Positions 43,845 to 55,047 of a stretch of DNA of 64,000 nt are shown in pieces. Numbering within the stretch: position 1 is the stretch's first letter; every line of letters begins with the position of its first letter. Source of the stretch: Pezicula radicicola (taxonomy: Eukaryota > Ascomycota > Leotiomycetes > Helotiales > Dermateaceae). The stretch is taken from positions 563,290-627,289 of the forward strand of contig PDUO01000015.1 in assembly GCA_003008705.1 (NCBI GenBank). Reading direction: 5' to 3'. A program made the position numbers and the translations under genes. The notes beneath the pieces were generated by a model that was not told the DNA's origin, did no database searches, and saw nothing but the letters and a program-made list of their open reading frames with translations.

Positions 43845-45672
43845 TTACGACGAGTCGACTGAGCTAGCAAGTCTTCGTTTGGAAGGAACGGCACGCCCAC
43901 CACTCTCGTTCTCTAGATCCATCAAAGAGAAAAGGCCTAACTTCTTCATTACCGACTTAACAGCTTTGGCACCTCCATCGAGCATGACAGCGCCTATTAT
44001 CGCTTCCACAGTATCCGCGGGGACCTTTGAATACATCATTCGTGAGACATTTGCAGGAATTTGGATGTGAGGACCGAGCCTGTTCCGGTTGAAAATGAGC
44101 GTAAGAAATTTATTCACGAAACTGTGGATTATACTTTGTTTTCCATAGGCTACGTGCAGGTACGAAGTTAGCAAAACAGACCATCAGAGAAACCGCACAA
44201 TAGAGGCTGATATGTGACTTAAAAGAACATGATTCATTGCATAATAGGAACTAGATCTTGTACTTCAGCCACAACAACTAGACAGGCCTAGGAGAAAGAG
44301 TTTTTACTCTCTATTTTTGAAATCCAACTGTGGATTGTGAAATTGGAGCATAGCTATGAACATGAAGCCAGATTTGAGCGCTTTAAGAATGCAGCAATGC
44401 ATTTCAAGGAGTTGAAAAAGTAACCACTAGCGTGATAGCACTGGTTCCAAGTTCACAGGTCATGCGTTTTGTAATACAATTACCAAGATTCGTGGCTATA
44501 AAGCTCAGGCAGTGCCATTGCTAGACCATGAAGCATGTATAGTCAAGTTTGGTTTGTATAGACGGTTGTACTTACTTCGAGTTTGACCCGTCTTGCGACC
44601 CCTTAGTGTAAGCTACGGAAAGTGAAGTTAGTATCTTTGAGATAGATGAGAAGTAATAAAAATGAAGGTGCCCAGAGCCGTAAATAATATAATTGCAGTT
44701 GACAATTATCTCAGGTCTCACTCATGCCTTTCTCATACGTACCTCAGTCTTCAGAACAGCATCGCCGAGAAAAGCCAATTCTCTATTTTCACAAGCATGG
44801 AGCGCTTCCCACAAGAGCTTCGATTTATTGAAACGAAACCCAATTATTTTTTGTACCTCAGAAATCGTGGTAGCCCGCTGCTTTTCCGTGTATTCGCGTC
44901 TGGTCTCAAATACTGAGCTCCCAGTTTGACTATTAGGTAGTAGACATCGTTTACTCCGGGTGAATACGAATTTAGTAGAATAAGTTTCTGTATCTTCATA
45001 AATCGCCTCAAGGATTGCTGTAATTGGCACAGCGATATCTCTTGATGCCCTGGGGGATATTGGCATCGGATTGCCTTGGTTGATGATATCAATATAGGAG
45101 ATCAGTCTGTGAGTTTGAGTCGTCAAAATCAATTCTTTCTTTGTTGCAAACTCCCTCCAGATGTTCCCACCGGCGTTCGGGCCAAAACTGAGCATCAAAA
45201 CCTTTGGTTTGAACTGCCTGCGGAGGTCCTTAATCCGATTGCGTAGACGTTTGACGTTACTCGCTGTCGGACTCAAAGCATCCAAAAGAATGGCCCTATC
45301 ACGGAATTGATAATTTGCTACCTTCTCAATCTCCTAAACATTGTTAGAAACTGGACATTCGAGAAGGGAGTGAAAGCTGCGCACAAGGATGGCTTGAGAC
45401 ACCTGAGCTCTTTGTAAAGCCTCAACAACGGAATCGCTCATAGATCTGAGTGGCGCCGGGGACGGAAAACATCGACGAGTTTGCTTTGAACGACTCCTAT
45501 TTGATGCTCGATAGATAGATGTTGAAGGAGAGAGAGCTTTGTTACACCGAGAGCACTGACGACGATAGTAAGGCACCCTAGGCCGTGGCTGCTTGGCTAC
45601 ACAATCTTTGGCAAGTACATTTGCCCTTTTAGCAACACCGAGAAGATGCTGCGTTTGTTTTGTAGTAGACAT
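43845..45672 (-). CDS. RNase III-domain protein with two tandem domains, degenerate catalytic sites (paralog 1)
   Basis: Four exons (45672-45403, 45333-44743, 44612-44576, 44149-43845) give 400 aa. Intron 3 is unusually long (426 nt). After a basic N-terminus comes a degenerate first RNase III-like half (IEKVANYQFRDRAILLDALS ... AILEAIYEDTE). The second domain (VQKIIGFRFNKSKLLWEALH, NRELAFLGDAVL, KVPADTVEAIIGAVMLDGG) is clear. Compared with the classical ERLEFLGD signature, the catalytic Glu is Ala here, while LGD and the D-x2-E of the last helix are kept. The layout recalls the paired RNase III domains of Dicer, but there is no helicase, PAZ or dsRBD. Cleavage activity is doubtful. Convergent with the RTA1-like gene; divergent from paralog 2. 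Confidence 0.75.
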
Positions 45673-46641
45673 CGGGCGGCCTGATCACCTGAACAGGGTA
45701 TGTCGCGTTGAGGATGCTCCTGGAGACGCGTTCAAGGTTGAAGGAGGATCTGGACTCTGGAGCCAATGGCGTCAAGGATCGCAAAGGGAGGGAGCATCAA
45801 TTCTAGATAGATGGTAAGTCATTAAATGCACGAAACTTTCATGGACGAGGTCGAGTCTGAACTGGGAACAACGTGTAAGAGTAGAAGTTGAAAAGTTCTG
45901 TGGCTGCACAAGACAACGTCGTGGCTGGTATATCACGTGAGTAATCCCCCCTACTGCACATTACTGACCTACCTTACATGATGAGGTGAAGTAAAATGCC
46001 AATTAAAGTTAGTCTTGAGAGTCTTTACATATTATAGAGATAACGTAGATCTATTGATTCCAAGACACAATTCCAAGTAGGTACCAAACAAAATTTTGTC
46101 CTTAAGTAGGTACTGTACTCAGCAATCAAAATGAAATAGTTTGTGTTTAAATAACTTGAGTTTTTGTGTTAGTTGCTGATTTTATCAAGGTACGCCATTA
46201 ACATGAGGATTTTTTATATATAGAACTACGAGAATACAATCTAGAAGTATCAAAATTTAAAAGACAAAATAGACATATTTGAGATTCCTAGCTTAGGCCA
46301 TTTAGCGATAGACAAAGAAGTTTCGTAAGAAATGTATCAGGCAAATGGAGCCCAAATGCTTATAGGCTGGTGGTATTGGTATTAGAATGTATTTTAGTTA
46401 ATGACAAAGAGTAATACCTGAAAGGGTCCCTACTGCTAATCATTGAAGTACTCTGTAAACTCAGGTTAGCATGGCAAGCGATGGCTTAGTTCAAGGCTTC
46501 CAATCTTGGGAAAGGGTCCAAACGCTCCTGCTAGATTGGTATCGCCTAGGTAAATAAATACTCAAGAGTAACTTCTCTCCACTCGCTGTATGGACATTCT
46601 CAACTTCCAACTATCAAACTTATTTGCGATCTGTGGTCTCA
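45673..46641. promoter_or_regulatory. AT-rich divergent region between RNase III paralogs 1 and 2
   Basis: 969 bp, AT-rich from about 45960 to 46440. The ends must hold the promoters of the two divergent RNase III-like genes. The 74-codon frame at 45593-45817 is antisense to paralog 1 and is dismissed. Confidence 0.45.
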
Positions 46642-47333
46642 ATGGACGATTTCTTAGCCTATCTACAGGCAGGTATGAAGCGAAAGAGAGAGGACCTCGA
46701 GCGTGAGGCGACACGAGAGTCCAACCTACCACAGTTACGGAAGGAGCAGAGACATATCAAGCCGCTCAAGAAGAACGGAGAACAAAAGGAGCGCAACCAT
46801 TCCAAGACAATGTCCGAGATTATGGCTGCCATCCAACCTATCATCGGATATGAATTCAAAGATCCTTTCCTCCTCTTAGAGGCTTTCCAATCTTCAGGGA
46901 CCGGTTATTTCTTTGCAGGGACCGAACAAGTCTCCATGCAAGGCAACATGCGGCTAGCTCTTGTTGGAGACGCCTGGCTTCGGACAATCGTTTTGAAGGA
47001 CTGGTTTCCTACTGGGTTGACTACAGGTACTTTCCTCTGGGTCTGGAAGCAAGACTAGGCTGACGAATCTTAGGAGAGGCAAGTCGGCTGATAGCGACGG
47101 TTCAATGCAACGCGAACCTGAACCATGTTGGACAATTCTACGGTTTTGATCGATTCATCAGTAGCGGGCACACAGGAGGCAAAAGGGTTGCTGATACGGT
47201 TGAGGCAGTCGTCGGTGCTGTGGCTGAGGATACCGGTGGGGATATGAAGATTTTGAAGGATGTGATGGAGCGCATTGGCTTGATTCCACGAACAGATTCT
47301 TCTGGACAGCTACGGGGAATTGTTCATCTTTGA
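46642..47333 (+). CDS. single-domain RNase III-like protein, catalytic Glu replaced (paralog 2)
   Basis: Exons 46642-47026 and 47074-47333 (47-nt intron, GTACTT...CTTAG) give 214 aa. A basic N-terminal region (KRKREDLER, then IKPLKKNGEQKER) may be a nuclear signal or RNA-binding arm. The RNase III fold follows: IQPIIGYEFKDPFLLLEAFQ, the signature NMRLALVGDAWL (Ala where the catalytic Glu belongs, Asp kept), NANLNHVGQFYGFDRFI and VADTVEAVVGAVAEDTGG (Asp and Glu kept). There is no dsRNA-binding domain. It is closest to paralog 3 just downstream, with the intron at the same place before the NxNLxxVG helix, so they are recent or ancient tandem duplicates. Function unknown. Confidence 0.8.
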
Positions 47334-48232
47334 TGATCGTTTTGCATGGAGCTACAATGGAGTCTTCGGCAAGCCATTGACTGAGATTGTCTCCCTAGAT
47401 TTATTTCTTATAGCGTGTTCAGTGGCAGCTGGGTCTGGGTGGAACGGCAGACTTCCAAAGAATAATAGTGGCTTCTATCTACACACTTTTAAAAGTGCAT
47501 ATTCTGTTCCACCTAGTGATTTGGTTTGGATGTTACTGGAGGCCAGGTGTTGGGTGGCTTAGGCATGGAGGAGCCACGGTCGAGTGTGGCACAGCGGAAT
47601 GCAGGCCATATCAACGGCCTTGCTACAGTATTTGGGTATCTCCGTTGGATTGCGATTTGAGATTGGATGGCGTTGCGATGAGTTAGCCACTACTGTGATG
47701 CAAAGAGTGATGTTCAAGCTTGAAGATGCATTCCGGCCGTTCAATGACCCCCTACGGATGAAGGTCCACGGTCGAAGGTTGGCCGTGCGCAAAAGCCAAG
47801 ACTCCTGAACCAACATCTCAGATTCTCACCCCTCTTCTGTATTGTACAAAGGAACGAAGCCTCGCTGGCGTCGCAGTCACGAACATTGACCTCAGCAGTC
47901 CTTTGGGGCTCTCAAGGTAGGTCCGGAAGAGTAGACATACCTGACAGAGTCTGCCTTGTTGTTCGATTGTAAGACCGTAAGGAGTAAGGAGCATGGCCTT
48001 GAAGACACCGGCCCCTCAGGCAGTTCTTCCAAAGTCCTGCTGCGCCAGCAGTATAAGACCAGTCCGACGTCCCTCAGGTATGAGGGTCTTTGGAGCATCT
48101 AAGCCAAGGGTATCTTACCGCTATCATCAACAGTCACTCTCGCCCGCACTAGCATTTACTACTTTATCATTCTAGAACCCCAAGACTCCTCCAGATCTAC
48201 TAAACACTTTCCTCTGTTAGACTCCAGACGAT
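47334..48232. other. intergenic region between RNase III paralogs 2 and 3
   Basis: 0.9 kb without a supported gene. Frames on both strands (47559-47816, 47468-47808) overlap and lack RNase III motifs, so I see no fourth copy, though a highly decayed one cannot be excluded by eye. Confidence 0.45.
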
Positions 48233-48933
48233 ATGTCCCAAAGAATGCATGATTCTATCGCAGGAGTTGAGGCAATTATTGGATACCATTTCAATGATTC
48301 CAGCCCGTTGTGGGAAGCCCTCCAAGCACCTGGTTCTGGAGTTTTCTCTGCTGGCACTCGACAAATCACTGGGGATGGCAACAAGCGAATTGCTATTGTT
48401 GGAGATTCGTGGATGAGGACTGTGATAGTGATGGATTGGTTTCGCTCTGGTAAACCGAGAGGTAAGAACAGCGCTGAAAGATATCTCAAATCGGGGGAGT
48501 TGGATTCAATCGTGGATTTCGTACAGTCCACCATAACAAGAAAGACTGAGAAGAGCACTAGTTGCCACTGCCAGAAGTCGCTCCACAGCTTGTATCTCAC
48601 CTTGTGATGCCTGGCCACATTTTATCTTTCTACTTCCTTTTCCCCGGCAATCCAACTAAAGATATCTCATCTGACTAATTCGGATCAATAGGCGATGGAG
48701 ATCAAGTTGTGCAGGCTCTCCTTAGTAATAAGAATCTCGACAAAGTCGGAAGGCTTTATGGACTTGATAGATTTATCAACAGCAACCCGAGTCAATTTGG
48801 CGTGATTAGTCCCCGAACCATGGCCGATACGATGGAAGCCATCATGGGCGCTGTAGTGGAAGATGGCCGGGAGGAAGCCTTGAGAGCTGCGATGGGTAGA
48901 CTTGGTCTCCTCGCTACGTCAACGGACTCTTAA
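48233..48933 (+). CDS. minimal RNase III-like protein, catalytic Glu replaced (paralog 3)
   Basis: Exons 48233-48461 and 48692-48933 give 156 aa, essentially one RNase III domain and nothing else. The intron is 230 nt (GTAAGA...CAATAG), long for this genome. Motifs: VEAIIGYHFNDSSPLWEALQ, NKRIAIVGDSWM (Ala in place of the catalytic Glu, Asp kept), NKNLDKVGRLYGLDRFI and MADTMEAIMGAVVEDG (Asp and Glu kept). It shares fold, intron position and the same substitution with paralog 2. The first exon also continues open into the intron, so unspliced message would encode a truncated protein. Confidence 0.8.
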
Positions 48934-49710
48934 ACGGTCTTAGACTTCTGGTACACTTATTTAGAATTTGGAGGAGTTGGCGGAGTTGGCGGAGTTGGCG
49001 CGTCGGCTTTATATAGATCACGTGATGGATTTATGGAGTATTGTTGCTACGTTGGGATACCTCTTTAGAGCTAGTGACCTTATTGTTAAGAGGCCTACAT
49101 ACTCTCAAAATGCGAAACTGTTTTCTGGGCCTGGATTCGATCCACTTGGTGTACCTTACCTACCGACCTTACGGTATTCATGGGTGTTATACTGCAAGGC
49201 TGACTTTGGTAACCAAAAGTAAGTCCTTGCCCGATGATAAAGACTTTGATAACCGCATTGGGCCAGTTTATGATAATATCTTGCTTATAGGGACCCAGAG
49301 AAAACTGTGTAGACCCCTTTCTCTCTTGAATTTGTGCTTGTGCTGAAAAGGAGACGGCGTTATCCGAATAAGGCTGAAGTTCCTCGTGGTCGCCTCGTGC
49401 GCCACTTTTTCTCGTCTACGCGAGGCTGTCATTGCGCTAGCGTTGCAATGGCAACCACGACTTCGGCCCCAGAAACAACAAGAATGACTTTGCAAACGAA
49501 CAGAGCGAGCAGAGCGAACAACACCATATCACTGACAAAGACGACAAATTTTTACGACTTCGAATTCGACTCTTCAACACATACACGGCTTGCTTTGGAT
49601 CCGAGCCTTGAATTTCCGTCCAACACGGTCGCGGACTACGCGCGCTTTGTTTGTTGACTGAGATTTCAGGAGCAAGAGGTGGATGAAGGTGCTGCTCAGC
49701 AACATTCATT
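48934..49710. other. intergenic region upstream of the kinesin-8 gene
   Basis: Contains three 9-bp repeats (GGAGTTGGC) at 48973-48999 and, from about 49330, the kinesin promoter and leader with a CAGAGCGAG repeat near 49500. Frames here are short and domainless. Confidence 0.45.
48973..48999. repeat. three perfect 9-bp tandem units (GGAGTTGGC)
   Basis: Short tandem repeat just after the end of RNase III paralog 3. Non-coding. Confidence 0.85.
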
Positions 49711-52700
49711 ATGGCATCTTCCGCGGGAGCGTCTTCGATCTCGGTGACAGGTATGTAGGCATCATGTATCAAGTCAATCAATGCTAATATTCTCTCAGTT
49801 CGTGTTCGACCGTTCACGATTCGCGAAGCAGCACAAATGTACCGCTTTACACACCTTCAAACCTAAGCAAACGCTGACTATTAGCAGAACAAAATCAGAC
49901 GACAACCACCTATTCCTTGGTGATGGATCGCTGGCAGGCGTACCGACACAAAAGCTAGGAAATAAAGGAATTCGAGCTGTGATCAAGGTTGTAGATGATA
50001 AATGCCTGTAGGTTACAAACCCTTCCATATAGACGTACATACTAACTCTGATAGTGTCTTTGATCCGCCTGAAGATAGTCAGGTCACAAGATTCTCTCGA
50101 AATGTGGTATCAAATATGGGGAAGAGATCGAAAGATCAAACCTTCGGCTTTGATCGAGTCTTCGACGACAACACAACCCAAGGCGATGTTTACGAAGCAA
50201 CAACACGGGGACTGTTGGACAGTGTTCTTGAAGGATACAATGCAACGGTATTTGCATATGGTGCCACTGGCTGCGGAAAGACGCACACTATTACAGGAAC
50301 TGCAGCACAACCGGGTATCATTTTTCTCACAATGCAAGAACTTTTCGAGAAAATTGCCGAAAGATCTGACGAGAAAGTCACGGAGGTATCCCTATCATAC
50401 CTAGAAATATACAACGAAACGATTCGCGATCTGTTGGTTCCAGGAGGCAGCAAACAGGGACTCATGCTACGGGAAGATGCAAATCAAGCTGTTTCCGTGG
50501 CGGGTCTGTCAAGCCACAGCCCCAAGGACGTGCAACAGGTCATGGATATGATCGTTCAGGGCAACGAGAACCGGACAGTATCACCGACCGAAGCAAACGC
50601 CACCTCATCTCGATCACATGCTGTTCTCCAAATCAACGTTGCCCAGAAAGATCGCAATGCGGATGTAAATGAACCACATACTATGGCAACCTTAAGTATC
50701 ATTGATTTAGCAGGCAGTGAACGTGCCAGTGCAACAAAGAACCGAGGAGAAAGATTGACGGAGGGTGCTAACATCAATAAATCTCTTCTCGCCCTTGGAA
50801 GCTGCATCAATGCGCTTTGCGACATTCGAAAGAGAAACCACGTACCTTACCGAAACTCGAAGCTCACACGACTGTTGAAATTCTCCTTGGGTGGTAACTG
50901 TAAGACGGTTATGATTGTTTGTGTTAGTCCCTCGAGCGCGCATTTCGACGAAACTCAAAACACTTTGCGTTATGCGAATCGGGCGAAGAATATTCAGACC
51001 AAGGTTACGAGAAACGTATACAATGTCAACCGCCACGTCAAGGACTTCTTAGTCAAGATTGATGAGCAGATGGCTTTGATCAATGAGCTCAGAGCTCAAC
51101 AAAAGGATTCTGAAGGAGCCGCTTTTGCGAAGTTCAAGAAACAGAGTGAAAAGCGGGAAGGTATCTGTCGAGAGGGCGTTGCACGTATACGAGCAGCTTT
51201 TGATATATCGGCACCAGAACGACAAGAGAAGGTGAACAACATGAAGAAGCTTCGGCAAATAGAGCGGAGAATTGCCATATTATCCGGCTGGATCGCTGCA
51301 TTTGATGGGATTTGTGATACTCGGGAAGATGAGGAAATGCCACCAAATTTATCGGCAATGAGAAAGACCGCTCAAGGAATTCTTGTTGAGCTCGAACATA
51401 GCAGACAACATTACCACCAGAAATTAGACAAGAGCAATTGGGAGCGTGCGATGGATTCCGCTTTGCAGAACAGTCTTCGCCAGATCGTGGAGATTGATGG
51501 CGATGCGGAATCGAGCGAGGCAGCAAGCTTAACCCGCGAAGCAGAAATTATGAAGGCAAATGCTGGTATGGCGGCTTTGCGAGAGGTCTTGGACCAGGAG
51601 AAAGGTGGCGATGCGGGCGTTATGCAAGTGCTGCTCTCTGCCCAATTCGACCTTATATCCTCGCTCAACGATATCCTTTCTATGGACGAGGCTGAAGCTA
51701 TCCAACATGCAAAATCTACCCTTGTACGCCTGCTCAATTCATGTTCTGGTGCAGTGTCGCAGCTCATTAAGCCCGATGGATCTCTGAACGTTGCTCAAAT
51801 GTTTCCACCATCGAAGCGAGGCACTCCGAAGCGAAAGAAGCAAGCCAACTTGTTCGTTGGTGAGGCTGGGCCTCCACCACTGATGCCAGCGCTTGCTATT
51901 GCTCCTTCTCAACTCCCCACATCACCAATGAAGTCTTCGCCAAGGAGGAAAAAGGCAGTGATTGGGAAAAAGGGCGTTTCCTTCTCACCCAAGAAGACCA
52001 AGCGAAGTGTGCGATGGCGGGATGATGCTGATTCTGGTGCCTTGGCTGAGTTTGAGAAGACCCCCCAAAAGGTACATTCGTCCCCAGAACAAGAGTCTTC
52101 AATCGACCAGAGCAGTATAACATTGCCCACTCTACCGGCGTACTTGGCCGAAGATGTAGCGCATGATGGATCTAACGACTCACTGGGCTCCTCTCCAATT
52201 CCAGCAGCGCCGGTGTCCACAATTGACTTAAAGCCCAAAGCCAATCCCCGGTTCCAGGCCGGATTTCTTTCCTCCAAGAAGACTGGCTCACCCCCTCCGC
52301 CGCCCATGATGGCAAAGCTCACATCCTCCGACAGTGAGGCCTCTCCTCTGCGACCTATTGATGCCAGTAAAGCAACTAACCGACCATCGATGCATCATAC
52401 CGAATCCGGTAACGAGAACGTACCCAACGACAGCGGAAACAATTCTTCTTCGGAAGGGGAGAATAACTTCGATCGAGATGATAGCGTTAGGATTAGCATG
52501 GCATTGAAACGCTCCGGTTCTATTTCTAGACAATCCCATGGTCACAGCCAGTCGGATTCCGTGCTCCGTACTCACCGACGTCGAAGCCCAACCGCGGCTA
52601 CGATGGCAGGTTCACCACCGAGCGAGAACAGCATGTTTACTTCCAGCCAAGCCCGTCGTATGCTTAGCAGCCAGAAGGAGGGGACTTTTGCACCAAGTGT

Positions 52701-52881
52701 ACTGAGCCCAAGAACAAACCCAATCATGAAGAATCCCAGCCGCCGAACAACTCTTGGTGAAGGCCGTCAGGTTTCTGGTACCATGACTAGCCATGCAGTC
52801 AGACTCAATGGCACTGTTGGTAGCACACCTAAGGCTAGAGAAAGTGTCGCCGGTGTGATGGGTAAGGGAGGATGGAGATGA
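49711..52881 (+). CDS. KIP3: kinesin-8 motor (KIP3 family)
   Basis: Exons 49711-49750, 49799-49838, 49888-50007 and 50055-52881 give 1008 aa; the introns are 48, 49 and 47 nt. The first exons restore the start of the motor (SSISVT-VRVRPFTIREAAQ-ITKSDDNHLFLGDGS), which the longest frame lacks. Motor motifs: P-loop GATGCGKTHT (about 136), switch I SSRSH (about 250), switch II DLAGSERA (about 284) and NKSLLALGSCINAL. A neck and coiled coil (about 360-560) are followed by a Ser/Pro-rich basic tail. Kinesin-8s walk to microtubule plus ends and depolymerise them, controlling spindle length and nuclear position. Convergent with the sugar transporter. Confidence 0.95.
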
Positions 52882-53159
52882 GTTTATGGAGTTGTATGAG
52901 TATTGATGATTAATGACTTTTTTGCGTTGAGGGTATCCTTGCATCATTGTCGGTGTCGTTCAGAGTGGCGTTGGTGTATTTCGAGCGCTCTGAAGAGCTG
53001 TGTATAATTGTCAATGAATTCAATAATATTTTCGAAGCACACCTTTCATTTGGTGAAGTGACACAAGACAAAAGACAGTACTTTGGTATTTGGAAAATAA
53101 GTCCCTTCCAACTCCGTAACTTCCCATCCAAGAACGCTGCAATCGCTAAAGTTCAAAGC
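52882..53159. other. convergent intergenic region
   Basis: 278 bp between facing stop codons of the kinesin and the MFS transporter, presumably both 3'-UTRs. Confidence 0.45.
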
Positions 53160-55047
53160 TCAATAGTCAATGATGTCGATATTAACCACATCTCCATATG
53201 CGTCCAAACCCAGTTTCTTTTTCAGCAAAGAAGTTTTCACTGGATTCTCAGAGTGGAAAATCTCGTCCAATTCCTCGAGCTACCAGATAACAACATCAGC
53301 ATCCGCATATCTAAATCAAAAGCCAACACCTTCAACTAGAAACAAATCGACGCAAGAAGTCACTTACAGTCCTATTTTTTGTCTCTGGGATTGTAAAGAA
53401 TACTACAACACCCTGAATAAAACACCAAATGGTAAAGATAATATATGTCTTCCAACCGAGCTTCTGCATGGAAACAGGCCACGCATACTGGTTTAACAGA
53501 TTTGCAGCGTTGACTGCGAAGGAGGAAAAGGCCATCCCCTTAGCACGCATCTCGAAAGAGAGAACTTCGACGGGGTATAGGGCTTGAAGTGGCGTGTATC
53601 CAATGGAGTAGATTGCGCCGAAGATGAAAATGAAAGCCAGGCATGCCTTTCCTGCTGCTGGGTCATCGCCGGCTGACACTTTGTTCCCACCACGAGCTTC
53701 GAACTGTTGACTCGAGATAGTCATGGCGAGCCAGACAAGACAGCAACCGAAGTTGGAGAAGAGAAGAAGCGGCCGGCGGCCTACTCGATCTACAACCGTC
53801 GCGCCGCACATGGCCCAGAAGAATTGCTGGCAGTTGTTGATGAGCGTTATGTTTGCTTGGGCAATGGTACCGGTGTATCCTGCAACGTCGAGAACGGAAG
53901 ACATGAAATATGAGAGAACTGCGTTTCCAGCCCATTGTCCCATGACGTCGATACAGCAGCAGCAATACACACGATACCAAGACTCCCTACTATAGAACAG
54001 GGCTCGGTAATCCCACCAACGTTTGTCGGCTCCGTCCATCTCGAGAAGCTCATCATATTCCCGCATCTGAAGACGTACCCATTCGCTCTCTGGGTTTCCT
54101 TCCCCGTGGTATCGTGTTAGCATTTCTCGTGCAGCTTCAACTCGATTGTTGACGTATAGCCAGCGTGGCGATTCGGGGATGAAGTAGATGAATGCTACAA
54201 TTAGTGCTGAGAAGGCCATCTGTAACCATACGGGTATTTCCCAAGTCACATTTCCTTTGAGGTTAAGTGCTCCTCGAGCGGAACCACTTGCGAGAATGGA
54301 GCCAGTGAACCTGGATTCTCGTGAGCAAATCTGCTTTTTCGAAAGACAAAAAAAAATGTAATAAGATAGATGGTGAACCTTACCACCAGGTATTATAAAA
54401 AGCAGTCATGATACCACGATACGCAGGATGCGAGACCTCAACAACATACATCGGACCAGCAGCACTCGCAATAGAAACCCCAAAACCAAGTACAAACCTC
54501 CCTCCCATAAAAGAATGGATATCACCACCAACACCCTGAGCAACAGTCCCCACAATAACCAAAACAGCACCAATAAATATACCCATTCTCCTCCCCCAAG
54601 TATCAATAGCAGGTCCTACAAACGGTAATGCTATAACGCCTCCAATCTGATACATACCACTTATCACCCCATCTGAGATCCCCGAATTCGATGTGTGGAA
54701 GTAGTTGCGCCATGCTAGATTTTCTTGGAGGTTGTTGTATAAGGATCCGTCAAATCCATTCATTGTGCTACACATGAATCCTATTAGGCAGGCCGCATAG
54801 AGGATGAATGCTCGTAGTGTTCGTGGACGGGGTGGTTCTTTGACCATTGCTTCTACGAAGGCGGCATTTCCATCTGTTATTTTGATTTCGACTTGGTCGA
54901 ATTTCTAGTATATTTTTCAGTAAATGAGGGTTTTCCTTTAAATGACATGTTCAGAATACTTACATGCTCATCTTGTAAGTAGTTATCTCCCAGATAAATA
55001 TCATCCAGTGCCCCAAGCGAAAACCGTCCTGCCATCGTGCCCGACAT
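53160..55047 (-). CDS. MFS sugar transporter
   Basis: Exons 55047-54964, 54904-54384, 54310-53368 and 53279-53160 give 555 aa. Introns are 59, 73 and 88 nt. About 12 transmembrane helices are visible. Sugar-porter signatures are present: DTWGRRMGI, GGRFVLGFG, IPESPRWLY (end of TM6), VDRVGRRPLLL and PETKNRTLEELDEIF across the last junction. FYNTWWFTGSI and GNVTWEIPVWLQM place it among fungal hexose/disaccharide permeases. The substrate cannot be read from the sequence. The last exon is easily missed: stopping at the in-frame TGA-side extension VSDFLRRFVSS would lose the PETK-distal helix cap. Confidence 0.92.

Noticed and set aside
47334..48232. Possible fourth RNase III paralog between copies 2 and 3
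   Set aside because: Neither strand shows the GYxF, GD or DTxEA motifs.
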